This document shows, piece by piece, positions 38,975 through 47,770 of a DNA stretch of 64,000 nucleotides. The number at the start of each line of letters is the position of its first letter. Within the stretch, counting starts at the first letter, position 1. Source of the DNA: a virus; the IMG/VR virus record IMGVR_UViG_3300022843_000001, positions 62,001-126,000 of that record; one strand, written 5' to 3'. The notes under the pieces were generated by a model. The model was not told the origin of the DNA. It searched no databases and saw nothing but the letters and a program-made list of their open reading frames with translations. Position numbers and translations under genes: made by a program.

Positions 38975-39650
38975 AAGACTTCTCCAAAGCAACCCAATAC
39001 TCGATGGCGCCAGAATCATTTACAAAATGTGAGATTAACTTTGAGGATATTGATACCTCGTAATTACCTGACATAAACTTATAGTTTCCAATATTGAACA
39101 CGAAAGAAAACGGTACATCAGGACGAGTACTCGTATCAGCCGTGATATCAATAGAATAGGAATTTGCTGTATTGTTTTTAACTTCACCTATAACTGCGGT
39201 GATAGGTGAATTTTTGTCACCATCGCCTGATATGGTCATATCAGTAGAGCCAAGTGTTGCCGCGGCTTTCCTAAGTGCATTAATGTCAGAATCAGACATG
39301 GTAAACTTAAGATCGATGTTTGGCATATTTACATCTTTTTCGGGCTTTGTAAGAAACGAGGCATCTGAAAAGAAATATTTAACCGATTGACGACCACTTG
39401 ATATTCTGGCAAACATTGCGTCTGAACTCAAAGCAATTTCTGGTTCTTCAAACATGCCATGCACACCAAGGAATTCGTTCAGATCATATATACCGAATGA
39501 TGTATCGAATTCTTCTTGGATAGTGGCTTTTGCGAGGATATTCTTACCTTCAGATATAGTTCGGATTACTGAACCTACATCGAGCACGATATTAGAATTG
39601 ATGGATGCCAAATTTTTTAAAATACTGACTGTGTTTGCACTAAGTTTCAT
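38961..39650 (-). CDS. 45: Sliding clamp (T4 gp45)
   Basis: The 229-residue protein matches T4 gp45 (228) in length and in pattern: Phe-Gly-Ile-Tyr-Asp-Leu-Asn-Glu-Phe-Leu near 51-60, a repeated two-domain beta structure, and Glu-Tyr-Trp-Val-Ala-Leu-Glu near 217-223 at the C-terminus. It tethers gp43 and activates late transcription with gp55. The plus-strand GIY-YIG remnant overlaps its last 14 bases, and a terminator follows. Confidence 0.93.
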   Translation of the reverse strand: MKLSANTVSILKNLASINSNIVLDVGSVIRTISEGKNILAKATIQEEFDTSFGIYDLNEFLGVHGMFEEPEIALSSDAMFARISSGRQSVKYFFSDASFLTKPEKDVNMPNIDLKFTMSDSDINALRKAAATLGSTDMTISGDGDKNSPITAVIGEVKNNTANSYSIDITADTSTRPDVPFSFVFNIGNYKFMSGNYEVSISSKLISHFVNDSGAIEYWVALEKSSSFG

Positions 39651-39692
39651 AATTAATCTTTCTCACTTGTTGTAATTGTAAATAGTATGACT

Positions 39693-39721
39693 ATTATATC
39701 ATACTAAATTGGGTTTGTCAA
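39693..39721 (-). promoter_or_regulatory. Early sigma70 promoter for gene 45
   Basis: TTGACA (39721-39716), 17 bp, TATAAT (39698-39693). Confidence 0.9.
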
Positions 39722-39739
39722 CCTTTTAGTACACAATAA

Positions 39740-40735
39740 TTAAAGAATTTCTTGTTGGAAAAACCAAGCTCGCGCCTTAGCACTGGTACCTTTGCTTATA
39801 TCCCTCATCTCTAAGGAGTTATCCTTAATCACGTCTGATTCTTCTTTTGCGATATCATTATTCACCCATTGAATAAAGGCGCTTAAGTATTGTCGATCAA
39901 AATCTAATAAGTTATCTGTCTGGGCAAGTTTATGGTGCGGCACATTAGGTAAAATCTCTGCTGCAGCCTGATTTAATCGATTTTCAGTTACCGCGTATTC
40001 GATAAATTCCATAATAGAGTTTAACTTTTCTACATCAACAGGGGCCAAAGTTTTTACTTTAGATATGCTGTGTTTTTCACCTTTAATTTTAAAAGATAAA
40101 AGTTCACCGCTATCTGAAATATGTTCCCATACAACACCCTCGCCTATACCTAAATTACCAAAGAACTTGCCTACTGGGCACTCAGCTTCGATTTTTTCTG
40201 TAATATCAATCAGCTGATTTTGCACTTTCTCTGGATTAGCAAAATCGATTTCAATTGATTGCGACCAGATTGTCAGACAATCAGTAATACAGTCAAGGCT
40301 CGACTTAAACTCTGGACGATTGTCGATCCATTTGCTATCGTCTCCATTCACCAATTTTACACCAAACGTGTAAAAGAACTTTGGTAAACCAGAAACGGCA
40401 ACATTTGGGGATATTTGCTGGCCAGCAAACTCGCCGTATATGACAACCGTATCATTGCTGCCTACAAGATTTGAACTGATAAGATCTTGTTTATATCTTA
40501 AAAACTCGTATTCATAAAGACTGGCCCAGGCGGCAAATCCTTGATTATCATCACCAATCCTAATTTCCTTGTTTCTCGATTGCAGAATTATATCATCATT
40601 GGGTGCAATGACCACGGAAGCATTGGTGCCATGAAGTTTAACAGTGCCTTTAAACGTAAGCAATGGCATTGCACCGTGTCTGGTAACTTCTCTTATAGTA
40701 TTTCTATATTGGGATACAGATGGATATTTAATCAT
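39740..40735 (-). CDS. rnlB: RNA ligase 2 (T4 RnlB/Rnl2)
   Basis: The 331-residue protein has the Rnl2 motifs: Lys33 in Val-Lys-Leu-His-Gly-Thr-Asn-Ala-Ser (motif I), Val-Ile-Tyr-Gly-Glu-Phe-Ala-Gly near 98-105 (III), Glu-Gly-Val-Val-Trp-Glu near 198-203 (IV), and Ser-Phe-Lys-Ile-Lys-Gly near 214-219 (V). Length equals T4 Rnl2 (334). It seals nicks in duplex RNA. The start overlaps the dNMP kinase stop by 8 bases. It is unlike the ligase-like protein at 18814-20064, which has KxDG rather than KxHG. Confidence 0.94.
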   Translation of the reverse strand: MIKYPSVSQYRNTIREVTRHGAMPLLTFKGTVKLHGTNASVVIAPNDDIILQSRNKEIRIGDDNQGFAAWASLYEYEFLRYKQDLISSNLVGSNDTVVIYGEFAGQQISPNVAVSGLPKFFYTFGVKLVNGDDSKWIDNRPEFKSSLDCITDCLTIWSQSIEIDFANPEKVQNQLIDITEKIEAECPVGKFFGNLGIGEGVVWEHISDSGELLSFKIKGEKHSISKVKTLAPVDVEKLNSIMEFIEYAVTENRLNQAAAEILPNVPHHKLAQTDNLLDFDRQYLSAFIQWVNNDIAKEESDVIKDNSLEMRDISKGTSAKARAWFFQQEIL

Positions 40736-41393
40736 GTAATAAATCTCTAATGTTGGATTTTAAGTCTTGAATGTCACCATGATTGCTAATAGTGCATTTC
40801 GGGCTACAACCTATCCAAGCCCATTCACTTTCATGGACATGTTCAAGCATTTTTGGTTTTTCCTCTGGGTATTTAATTTGGTCGATTTCAGTGTTCCAAA
40901 TCTTTGCAGAAGTGAACCACACAGGTCGCACTCCACGCTCTATCATCCACAAATCACCATTAGTTTTTAACCAAGCAATTTCGTTAGGGAATCTAACGTC
41001 TGTGACGACTACATTACCCAACTTTGCAATTTTGCTCTCCAAAATATTCAACCAAATATCTGAATGAAAGTTGTTGCGAAGAACCTCAGTACCTAAAGTC
41101 TGCAGAGCAGTTCTTGGGGACCAAGGTTTACCCAACTTTTGTGACCAAAAGACGTCTGGGGTATCTCTTTGACTTCTTGATTCATCGGTAAGACCTTCCA
41201 ACATCTCACGGTCCCAATCAAACAAGATAGCAACTACATCCTTTAACGATTCAGCAAAGCTTAGACGAGTATAACCATAATCTGAAACCAGAATGTCTCC
41301 AGCCGTGTCTTTGCCTGAACCGATAGAGCCACATAAACCTATAAGATCAGGTAGATTGGATTTATTTTTTTCGGTTAATTTACAAGTTTTCAT
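40728..41393 (-). CDS. 1: Deoxynucleoside monophosphate kinase (T4 gp1-like)
   Basis: The 221-residue P-loop kinase has Gly-Ser-Ile-Gly-Ser-Gly-Lys-Asp-Thr-Ala near 22-31, Ser-Phe-Ala-Glu-Ser-Leu-Lys near 45-51, a conserved Arg-Thr-Ala-Leu-Gln-Thr-Leu-Gly-Thr-Glu near 93-102, and Val-Val-Val-Thr-Asp-Val-Arg-Phe-Pro-Asn-Glu near 128-138. This is the T4 gp1-type kinase, which phosphorylates dGMP, dTMP and the modified dCMP in T4. Whether a modified base is a substrate here is unknown. Confidence 0.88.
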   Translation of the reverse strand: MKTCKLTEKNKSNLPDLIGLCGSIGSGKDTAGDILVSDYGYTRLSFAESLKDVVAILFDWDREMLEGLTDESRSQRDTPDVFWSQKLGKPWSPRTALQTLGTEVLRNNFHSDIWLNILESKIAKLGNVVVTDVRFPNEIAWLKTNGDLWMIERGVRPVWFTSAKIWNTEIDQIKYPEEKPKMLEHVHESEWAWIGCSPKCTISNHGDIQDLKSNIRDLLHD

Positions 41394-41410
41394 AATTTTT
41401 CCTAGAGCCG

Positions 41411-42679
41411 TTATAGATATGGTGCGTCATCACTATTAGATTCAGCATCAATATCAATATCAATATCAGCATCGACCTTAGTGTAAAGATCAAGAAACGC
41501 TTCTTTAGTTTCTTCATCAAAGCGATTAACACATAACTGAATGGATTTCATTTTATCCTTAAAGATTGAATGTGTTTGGACAATATGACACAAACGTCTA
41601 GTCGAAATAATCTCATCAATTGCATCCATTGCAAATGTATCACGAATTGTTTTTGACCAGTTCGTAAGATTATCTGCAAATTTATCATCAACTTCACCTG
41701 AGTAAAGTTGCATATGTTTTAGGACGATTCGTTTTTCAACAGATGGCGATGGATATGGTTGTTCCAACGTAATAGCGAAGCGTTCAAGAAATGCCTCGTC
41801 TATAATTGTCGCCGCGGCAAAACGGCCATCGTCTGAACCTTTGCCTTTAGTATTAGCAGTAGCAACAACATTGAATCCTTCGGCAGGACGAATGATCTCA
41901 CCTGTCTTTTTAAGTAAAACAGGTTTGCCTTCTAAAATCGCCTGAAGACACATAATCTTGTTAGTACCACGGTCAATTTCGTCAAGCAACAAAATATCGC
42001 CGTTTTCCATTGCCTGAATAACAGGGCCTTTCTGGAAAACAGTATCACCATTAATCAAACGAAAACCACCTAGCAAATCATCTTCATCTGTTTCTGGTGA
42101 GATTTGAACTCGAACACAAGAACGTTTCAGCTTTGCACAAGCCTGTTCTATCATAAGAGTTTTACCGTTTCCAGAAAGACCAGAAGTAAACATAGGGTAG
42201 AACATTTTTGATTTTATAATTTTAACCACATCCCGAAAATGTCCCCATTCGACATAGGTGTCTAAAACTTCAGGTATGAATGTTTCCATTAAAGTCGAAG
42301 TGGGCGCAGGTCCCTTGTCTTCCTTGGTAAAAGAGATCACATTTTCAACAACAGGAATGGCGTCGGTATTTTTAACAGAAAACAGACTTGCAATCTCTGA
42401 AAGATCGTAAAGACCATTTTCAAGTTTAGGTTGGGCAACGGCGATTTGTCGCCCGAAGTTATGTGAGTAACCTAGGTCACGTGCCGCGTCGGCAACGTCA
42501 TCAGCTCGAAATTCTGTCTTTGAGGGATATTGATTAAAGATAGATCTTGCAACCTCGACGATCTTAGCAACCGTAGTGTCTGTGACCTTCATCGAAGGTT
42601 TATCCATAACAGACATACGGCGTTTAAATATTTTAGCAACAGCAACGGTAGTGCCAACAACGGTAGTAGCATCTTTCAT
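41411..42679 (-). CDS. CobS-like/MoxR-type AAA+ ATPase
   Basis: The 422-residue protein has an N-terminal helical part (about 1-130), then an AAA+ domain with Walker A Gly-Leu-Ser-Gly-Asn-Gly-Lys-Thr near 169-176, Walker B Ile-Leu-Leu-Leu-Asp-Glu-Ile-Asp-Arg near 232-240, and Thr-Ala-Asn-Thr-Lys-Gly near 275 (sensor 1). The family is CobS/MoxR, common in marine myoviruses under the name CobS. Its operon partner is a VWA protein (42805-45039), the standard MoxR pair. No CobN or cobalamin genes are seen, so a chaperone-like role is more likely than cobalt insertion. Confidence 0.9.
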   Translation of the reverse strand: MKDATTVVGTTVAVAKIFKRRMSVMDKPSMKVTDTTVAKIVEVARSIFNQYPSKTEFRADDVADAARDLGYSHNFGRQIAVAQPKLENGLYDLSEIASLFSVKNTDAIPVVENVISFTKEDKGPAPTSTLMETFIPEVLDTYVEWGHFRDVVKIIKSKMFYPMFTSGLSGNGKTLMIEQACAKLKRSCVRVQISPETDEDDLLGGFRLINGDTVFQKGPVIQAMENGDILLLDEIDRGTNKIMCLQAILEGKPVLLKKTGEIIRPAEGFNVVATANTKGKGSDDGRFAAATIIDEAFLERFAITLEQPYPSPSVEKRIVLKHMQLYSGEVDDKFADNLTNWSKTIRDTFAMDAIDEIISTRRLCHIVQTHSIFKDKMKSIQLCVNRFDEETKEAFLDLYTKVDADIDIDIDAESNSDDAPYL

Positions 42680-42715
42680 AATATAAGTCTCTTATTTCTC
42701 AATTTCTATACATGT

Positions 42716-42744
42716 ATTATACCATAGTCGCGGCACAATGTCAA
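42716..42744 (-). promoter_or_regulatory. Early sigma70 promoter for the CobS-like gene
   Basis: TTGACA (42744-42739), 17 bp, TATAAT (42721-42716), 36 bases before the start. Confidence 0.92.
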
Positions 42745-42774
42745 TAACTAATTTCAGTTTAGTTAGAATTAGTT

Positions 42775-42790
42775 GTTATATTAATATAAC
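42775..42790. promoter_or_regulatory. 16-bp palindromic box GTTATATTAATATAAC
   Basis: Perfect inverted repeat 30 bp upstream of the -35 hexamer. Confidence 0.75.
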
Positions 42791-42804
42791 TTTTAATTAT
42801 AACG

Positions 42805-45039
42805 TTATGCAATCATTTCGATAAACTTGGTAGCAAACAATCGGGTAGATTTTTTACCAACGCTGTGTTTCTTAAATGCGCTACGTATCTGAGTCGCGGT
42901 GGCATTTTCCTGAACTTCAAATTCTTTCTTTTCAGCATTAAGATCTTTGGTATTCATAAAAAACAGACGGTTATAGCCTAGAACGTTATCGACAGGAACA
43001 AAATGATTTTTTCTAAATTCCTTGTTCATAGAGTATATATCAAAGGGCTTTTTATATCCACAAAACGCTGCATAATTCATTTTTTTTTCCATTTGTCTTT
43101 TATTTGTCGCTACAAAGTAACCAATAACATTAAATTCAGTCTGAAGATATTCAAACATATCTTTTTGCAGATTTTTATATCGATCTTCTCGAGTATTATA
43201 TGTGTATATTTTACCATCAATTTCTACTTTATAATGTTGTGGCAACCGGCCGAACTGCCGGTTGAAGTACGCTGGGTCTACTCGATGAGCATTCATACTA
43301 GGGTCTAGGTGATGATTTACATCACCGCCGTCCCCGTCAGTCAAAAATATCGCGGTTACCTTTTGCACATTATTTAATCTCTTAAAATCCCGAATTATAT
43401 GTCTAGCCATCATGATGGTTTCGACCAGAGGTGTGCCACCTAATCGATAATCTTGTATAGGATAGTTCCTGCGAATTAAATCACCATAAGGTCCTTCAAT
43501 AGCTAATTCCAAAAGAAAATGATAACTTGAAGTGTATTCATCTTTATTCATCCGTGATGATAGTATATGTCTAATAATACTATCGCTAACGTCAATATCT
43601 TGATCTTGAAGTGTATGAGTGATCCCTATCACTTTCTCCCTATGTTTTGATTCATTAGAAGAAGAACACGTAAAAGTATAAATATCAAAGGGTATATAAG
43701 CTCGTTTACAAAATGCGGCCAGTATCAAACTCTGCTTAATAACATCTCCTAAATCACCGTTCATAGAGCCAGAAGCGTCGATAAACATAACCATTCCATG
43801 GCTCTTAGCATCCGCCAAATTAGTAACAGATTTGAAAACATCGTCGTCATATTTGTAAGAAAACATGCGGTTAACGTCAAGCACACCTTTAGAAGAAGTC
43901 GTGGCCCGTTGATATTGAAAAGCATGTTTTTTTAAGTCAAATTCCTTAATCATCAACGATACAGAAGATTTAGACGTTTCCATAAAATCATCATATTTTT
44001 TTTTGTTGTGTGTAGACATCTCCTTAAAAGTAATCTTTTTTTCGATTAAAGCGGTTTCTTGATAGTTCTTTCGATTATCAAGAACTTCTTTATAACCAAC
44101 AACACAAGTTTTAGTAGTCTTTTTCGAAACAGCTTTAATATAATGAATGAACTCGCCACCGTTTTGAGTTAGATCGCCATTCTTTTCGTGTTCACGAAAC
44201 GCCGAATCTGTAAAAGGTTCGGGTGGAGTTTCAAAATCATCTTTCTTTGACATATCCACATCATGCGAACCTTTTTTGCCCATTGATCCGGCAGAATCCT
44301 CATCGGCTTGATCACTTGGCTCATCACCACCAGAATCTTCCTCGGCTTCCTCGGCTTGATCACTTGGCTCATCACTGACAGAATCCTCAGCGACTTCATC
44401 ACTGGCAGAATCCTCAGCGACTTCATCACTTGGCTCTTCATCTTCAAGATTGTCGATCAAATCTTTCATTTCCTTTTCCTTTTCCTTTTGTCTTTCTTTT
44501 AGCTCGTCGGCATAACCACCAAGCATTCTACAAACTCTAAGAGTGTCTTCCCAAGTTTCAACCGCCATTGCAGCTTTAAGCAAAGGTTGTTCTTCATCTG
44601 TAAAGTTGATATCTAACAAATTACGAACCTTGGCTTTAATGTTTAGTCGATCTATAAAATGTAGAGAGTTAACATCTTTGTCGTCAATACCGAAGAAGTT
44701 TCTATTTAACAAATCCATATAACCGCGTTTGAAACAAAGAACAAGTCCTGGATAGGTTCTAATCACCAACTTTTCAATTCTAATGTCTTCAATTATATTA
44801 ATAAACGATCTTGGTATGCCAGGGACTTCTTCTTTAGCATCATGCCAACCTTGTGTTGGAGTGTAAAGAGCATGGCCAACTTCGTGGCCAATCATCAGGT
44901 CATTAAGATGTTTAGATTCAGAGGTCCACAAAGGAAGACCAAGAGTACGAGTTTTAGGAACAAAGAAGGCTGTTTTGTAGTTTCCAACTTGAACCGTAAT
45001 ATCTTCTTTGGCTAGTAGATTAACAATGAGTTTATTCAT
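42805..45039 (-). CDS. CobT-like VWA protein with HExxH motif
   Basis: The 744-residue protein has a zinc-peptidase-type His-Glu-Val-Gly-His at 52-56 with a later Glu-Asp-Ile-Arg helix near 84, an acidic repetitive linker near 190-265 (Asp-Glu-Val-Ala-Glu-Asp-Ser and similar), and a VWA domain with MIDAS Phe-Ile-Asp-Ala-Ser-Gly-Ser near 424-430 and Phe-Leu-Thr-Asp-Gly-Asp near 555. It pairs with the AAA+ ATPase downstream. CobT of cobalt chelatase has the same acidic linker and VWA order. The HExxH end suggests protease or metal-binding activity. Two tandem early promoters, each with a palindromic box, lie upstream. Confidence 0.88.
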   Translation of the reverse strand: MNKLIVNLLAKEDITVQVGNYKTAFFVPKTRTLGLPLWTSESKHLNDLMIGHEVGHALYTPTQGWHDAKEEVPGIPRSFINIIEDIRIEKLVIRTYPGLVLCFKRGYMDLLNRNFFGIDDKDVNSLHFIDRLNIKAKVRNLLDINFTDEEQPLLKAAMAVETWEDTLRVCRMLGGYADELKERQKEKEKEMKDLIDNLEDEEPSDEVAEDSASDEVAEDSVSDEPSDQAEEAEEDSGGDEPSDQADEDSAGSMGKKGSHDVDMSKKDDFETPPEPFTDSAFREHEKNGDLTQNGGEFIHYIKAVSKKTTKTCVVGYKEVLDNRKNYQETALIEKKITFKEMSTHNKKKYDDFMETSKSSVSLMIKEFDLKKHAFQYQRATTSSKGVLDVNRMFSYKYDDDVFKSVTNLADAKSHGMVMFIDASGSMNGDLGDVIKQSLILAAFCKRAYIPFDIYTFTCSSSNESKHREKVIGITHTLQDQDIDVSDSIIRHILSSRMNKDEYTSSYHFLLELAIEGPYGDLIRRNYPIQDYRLGGTPLVETIMMARHIIRDFKRLNNVQKVTAIFLTDGDGGDVNHHLDPSMNAHRVDPAYFNRQFGRLPQHYKVEIDGKIYTYNTREDRYKNLQKDMFEYLQTEFNVIGYFVATNKRQMEKKMNYAAFCGYKKPFDIYSMNKEFRKNHFVPVDNVLGYNRLFFMNTKDLNAEKKEFEVQENATATQIRSAFKKHSVGKKSTRLFATKFIEMIA

Positions 45040-45068
45040 TTCTTCAATTCCTTAATTTCTATACATGT

Positions 45069-45097
45069 ATTATACCATAACCCAAGTACAATGTCAA
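45069..45097 (-). promoter_or_regulatory. Early sigma70 promoter, proximal, for the VWA gene
   Basis: TTGACA (45097-45092), 17 bp, TATAAT (45074-45069). Confidence 0.9.
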
Positions 45098-45117
45098 TAA
45101 CAATTTGCAAACTTGTA

Positions 45118-45133
45118 GTTATAACGATATAAC
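45118..45133. promoter_or_regulatory. Palindromic box, one mismatch (GTTATAACGATATAAC)
   Basis: Separated by 20 bp, not 30, from the -35 hexamer, so one helical turn closer (centre near -63.5). A further half-site GTTATATCG follows at 45139-45147. Confidence 0.65.
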
Positions 45134-45188
45134 TAAATGTTATATCGGTAAGATTATTTGGTGTAGGTGTTTTCCAATTCATACGACC

Positions 45189-45217
45189 ATTATATAGGGA
45201 TTTCAGTATAATGTCAA
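45189..45217 (-). promoter_or_regulatory. Early sigma70 promoter, distal, for the VWA gene
   Basis: TTGACA (45217-45212), 17 bp, TATAAT (45194-45189), 120 bp upstream of the proximal promoter. Confidence 0.88.
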
Positions 45218-45247
45218 CAACTATTTTTGATTTAGACAGAACTTGGA

Positions 45248-45263
45248 GTTATAACGTTATAAC
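45248..45263. promoter_or_regulatory. 16-bp palindromic box GTTATAACGTTATAAC
   Basis: Perfect inverted repeat 30 bp upstream of the -35 hexamer at 45212-45217. The rest of the gap up to 45347 holds no gene. Confidence 0.75.
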
Positions 45264-45347
45264 ATTTAGTTATATAAGATACGCTGAGTACGCTGCATGC
45301 TTTTAGAGTTGCTTGGTGATTACCGTGAAGGATTCAAGCCAGATATG

Positions 45348-45390
45348 TAAAAAATGTTCTAGTACCGACACATTACGAAGGTACTAGAAC
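45348..45390 (-). terminator. Rho-independent terminator after gene 46
   Basis: An 11-bp perfect stem (GTTCTAGTACC and complement), 13-base loop, then ATTTTTT on the minus strand. Confidence 0.92.
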
Positions 45391-45397
45391 GTTTCTA

Positions 45398-47113
45398 TTA
45401 TTTTATGACACTAAAGTTACGAGACTTGACGAATTCTATCTTAGATCGAAACTTATCCGCGAGCATATCGCCTTTGTGAGATATGATAAAGGTGTTGCTT
45501 TCGGTGCCCAGAGTGTCCATTATCTTCATAAGGTTATCAACTGAGTCCTGATCAAGACTAGAGTCAAATGTTTCATCCAATATCAACAAGTTGGTGCTAG
45601 CGCTGTTCTTTAACTTCGCGATCTGTCGCCACGCAAATAACAAGGAAATATCAATCTTCATCTTCTCCCCTTCACTGAATGAGGAATAGCTGAAAGCATC
45701 TCTATATCTTGATCTGATGGTCTCGTTAAAGTTTTCATCGATGTTGAAGTCCACAAAGAAGTCAAGAATCTGTAAATACTTATTTACAATAATATTCATG
45801 ACAGGAAGATACTCTTTTATGATTTTTGTCTTTATGCCTGTGTCCTTCAACATCTCATTACAAGCATTAAAATACGTTTGCTCTTCATTAAGTTTAGATT
45901 TAGTTTCAACCATAATGTCTCTTTGATTTATAAGATCATTTAGATTTTCGGTTGCTACACCAATATCTCCATCCTGATTACTTAATTTAATGAGACCAGC
46001 ATTCTTATTATTGATAATACTATTCAGTCTTTTGATAACAGACATGTTATTTCGAATGGTCCCTTTATGATCATTCATTTTGTCCATCTCTTGCTGTAGT
46101 TCAGTCATGGCCAATTTGTTTGAATTTGAAGTATCTTCAAGAGTTGCCATTGCCTGTTGCAACTCTGTTGCTTTTGATTCACACGATCTGATATTATGAT
46201 TCTTGGTATTTTCCTCAATTTGAATACCACACGAAGGACAATGATCATTGTCCGTGTAGAACTTAGCATCCTTTACTATATCATTCATTTTTTGTTTGAA
46301 TTGTGCGGCGTATTCAACCAACTTAAGATTTTGATCGTTAGATTTATTCAATTCTTTTAATACCACATCAAACCTTGTATCGATCTCTGACTGTAAGTCG
46401 CTGTTGTGTTGATCATACTTAGTTATGTCTGCTGCAAGGCTTTCAACTTCTGTCTGTATACCAACCAAAGTGTTCTGATTAAGTACTGCTACTTTGTCTA
46501 TATGACCTTTCTGCATATCTATCTTGTCTTTAAGAAGATCGTTCTGATAGACAACTTCTTTTAGATGATCTTTATTCTTATTAAGTCGATCTTTCATGAT
46601 ACTATTCATTTTAGAAAATATGTTTATATCTAAAAGATCTTCTATTACTTCGCGCCGATGACCAGCAGGCAGCTGCATAAACGGAATAAAAGAACTAGAA
46701 CCTAAAACTACAATCTGATGAAACGATTTGTGGTTCATCTTAATTATGTTGAGTTCAAGAAACTTCTGATAATCCCTTGCTTTTGCATCTTGGTTGATTA
46801 ATGTATCATTCTGATATATTTCAAAACGAGCAGGCTTGATGCCTCGTATAATAAGAAAAGATTGCTTTCCTATATTAAATTCAACTTCCGCTACACAATT
46901 CTTTCCGTTAATAGAGTTTATCAGTTGTGGCTTTGTGATGTTTCTATGAGGTTTGCCAAATAGTGCAAATGACAAAGCATCTGTCATAGTAGACTTTCCA
47001 GAACCATTCTTGCCTACAACTAGTGTAGTTTGAGATCGATCAAGAGCAATCTCAGTAAAAGCATCGCCCGTACTGAGAAAGTTTTTATATCGAAGTTTAG
47101 TAAAGTGTATAAT
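45398..47113 (-). CDS. 46: Recombination endonuclease subunit gp46 (Rad50-like), start disrupted
   Basis: The full frame is about 571 residues, close to T4 gp46 (560): Val-Gly-Lys-Asn-Gly-Ser-Gly-Lys-Ser-Thr (Walker A), coiled coil with Cys-Pro-Ser-Cys zinc hook, Phe-Ser-Glu-Gly-Glu-Lys signature and Leu-Ile-Leu-Asp-Glu Walker B. The first in-frame ATG (46987) is after the Walker A Lys and would give a dead protein. Homology extends upstream to 47113, where ATT stands in the place of the ATG; an in-frame TGA precedes it at 47129-47131. No GTG or TTG is available. Expression needs AUU initiation, another recoding event, or the sequence is defective. An HNH gene lies directly upstream. Confidence 0.85.
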   Translation of the reverse strand: MIHFTKLRYKNFLSTGDAFTEIALDRSQTTLVVGKNGSGKSTMTDALSFALFGKPHRNITKPQLINSINGKNCVAEVEFNIGKQSFLIIRGIKPARFEIYQNDTLINQDAKARDYQKFLELNIIKMNHKSFHQIVVLGSSSFIPFMQLPAGHRREVIEDLLDINIFSKMNSIMKDRLNKNKDHLKEVVYQNDLLKDKIDMQKGHIDKVAVLNQNTLVGIQTEVESLAADITKYDQHNSDLQSEIDTRFDVVLKELNKSNDQNLKLVEYAAQFKQKMNDIVKDAKFYTDNDHCPSCGIQIEENTKNHNIRSCESKATELQQAMATLEDTSNSNKLAMTELQQEMDKMNDHKGTIRNNMSVIKRLNSIINNKNAGLIKLSNQDGDIGVATENLNDLINQRDIMVETKSKLNEEQTYFNACNEMLKDTGIKTKIIKEYLPVMNIIVNKYLQILDFFVDFNIDENFNETIRSRYRDAFSYSSFSEGEKMKIDISLLFAWRQIAKLKNSASTNLLILDETFDSSLDQDSVDNLMKIMDTLGTESNTFIISHKGDMLADKFRSKIEFVKSRNFSVIK

Positions 47114-47151
47114 AGGTAGTACCCCAATTCATTATGTAATTTTGCATTAAG

Positions 47152-47748
47152 TTATTTCTCATACCAATTTCTCATCAGATTGTCTTTCCAAGGTAACATC
47201 CTTAAGTTATCTTTTTGAGACAATTCCTCAGCTGAAAGGCCGTTTTCAAATCCGAATTTAATCGTTATAATATGGTCCAGTTGGTATCCGCCATCAACAC
47301 CACATATAGTTCGGGGATGATCGTTCGGATTAATTTCCTCTTTGTACATTTCATATATTTTCTGTGTAAGTCGATGCACTCTACCTCCAAATTTTTTAAA
47401 TTCTGGCGTAGTGTCTTTGCTTTGAGCCTTACTGAATGACTCAGTCTGCGTATATGATCTATCAATATTTCGTACTTTAGTTAGATATTCCTCATTTATA
47501 TGCATACATGATCTAGAACAATATTTACGATTGCTAGATGGAACGACTAACATTAACACTCCACACTCCCCGCAAATTTTGTTATTTTTTGGCCCGTGTT
47601 TTGGTCCACTTCCAACTTGGCGCTTTGCACATATTTGATAATGCTTTAATAATCTGCTTACTGTAGGTCTAGATATATTAAAGTTCTTCATAATTTCATC
47701 ATAGGTATGGTCTTTAACCCATAATATATCTTCTTCTGATAAACGCAT
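47152..47748 (-). CDS. HNH homing endonuclease inserted at gene 46 start
   Basis: The 198-residue protein has an N-terminal helix-turn-helix (about 1-45: Asp-Glu-Ile-Met-Lys-Asn-Phe-Asn-Ile-Ser-Arg-Pro-Thr-Val), a zinc finger (Cys-Gly-Glu-Cys near 60 and Cys-Ser-Arg-Ser-Cys near 77), and a C-terminal HNH-like domain with Tyr-Gln-Leu-Asp-His-Ile-Ile-Thr-Ile-Lys-Phe-Gly-Phe-Glu-Asn near 154-168 and Asn-Leu-Arg-Met-Leu-Pro-Trp. The same C-terminal domain occurs in the protein at 60664-61317. A late promoter lies 22 bases upstream. It separates the original start of gene 46 from its body. Confidence 0.9.
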   Translation of the reverse strand: MRLSEEDILWVKDHTYDEIMKNFNISRPTVSRLLKHYQICAKRQVGSGPKHGPKNNKICGECGVLMLVVPSSNRKYCSRSCMHINEEYLTKVRNIDRSYTQTESFSKAQSKDTTPEFKKFGGRVHRLTQKIYEMYKEEINPNDHPRTICGVDGGYQLDHIITIKFGFENGLSAEELSQKDNLRMLPWKDNLMRNWYEK

Positions 47749-47770
47749 ATTAATCTCTTTTGTATGGAGT

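Larger units (their letters stand above)
42701..42790 (-). repeat. 90-bp promoter cassette, copy 2
   Basis: Partner of 2797-2886; 88 of 90 positions agree. Confidence 0.95.

Noticed and set aside
42805-45039. True cobaltochelatase CobT
   Set aside because: No CobN or other cobalamin genes are present, and the HExxH N-terminus is not explained by that role.
45398-46987. Gene 46 starting at the ATG 46987
   Set aside because: This would remove the Walker A motif, which is fully encoded just upstream in the same frame.
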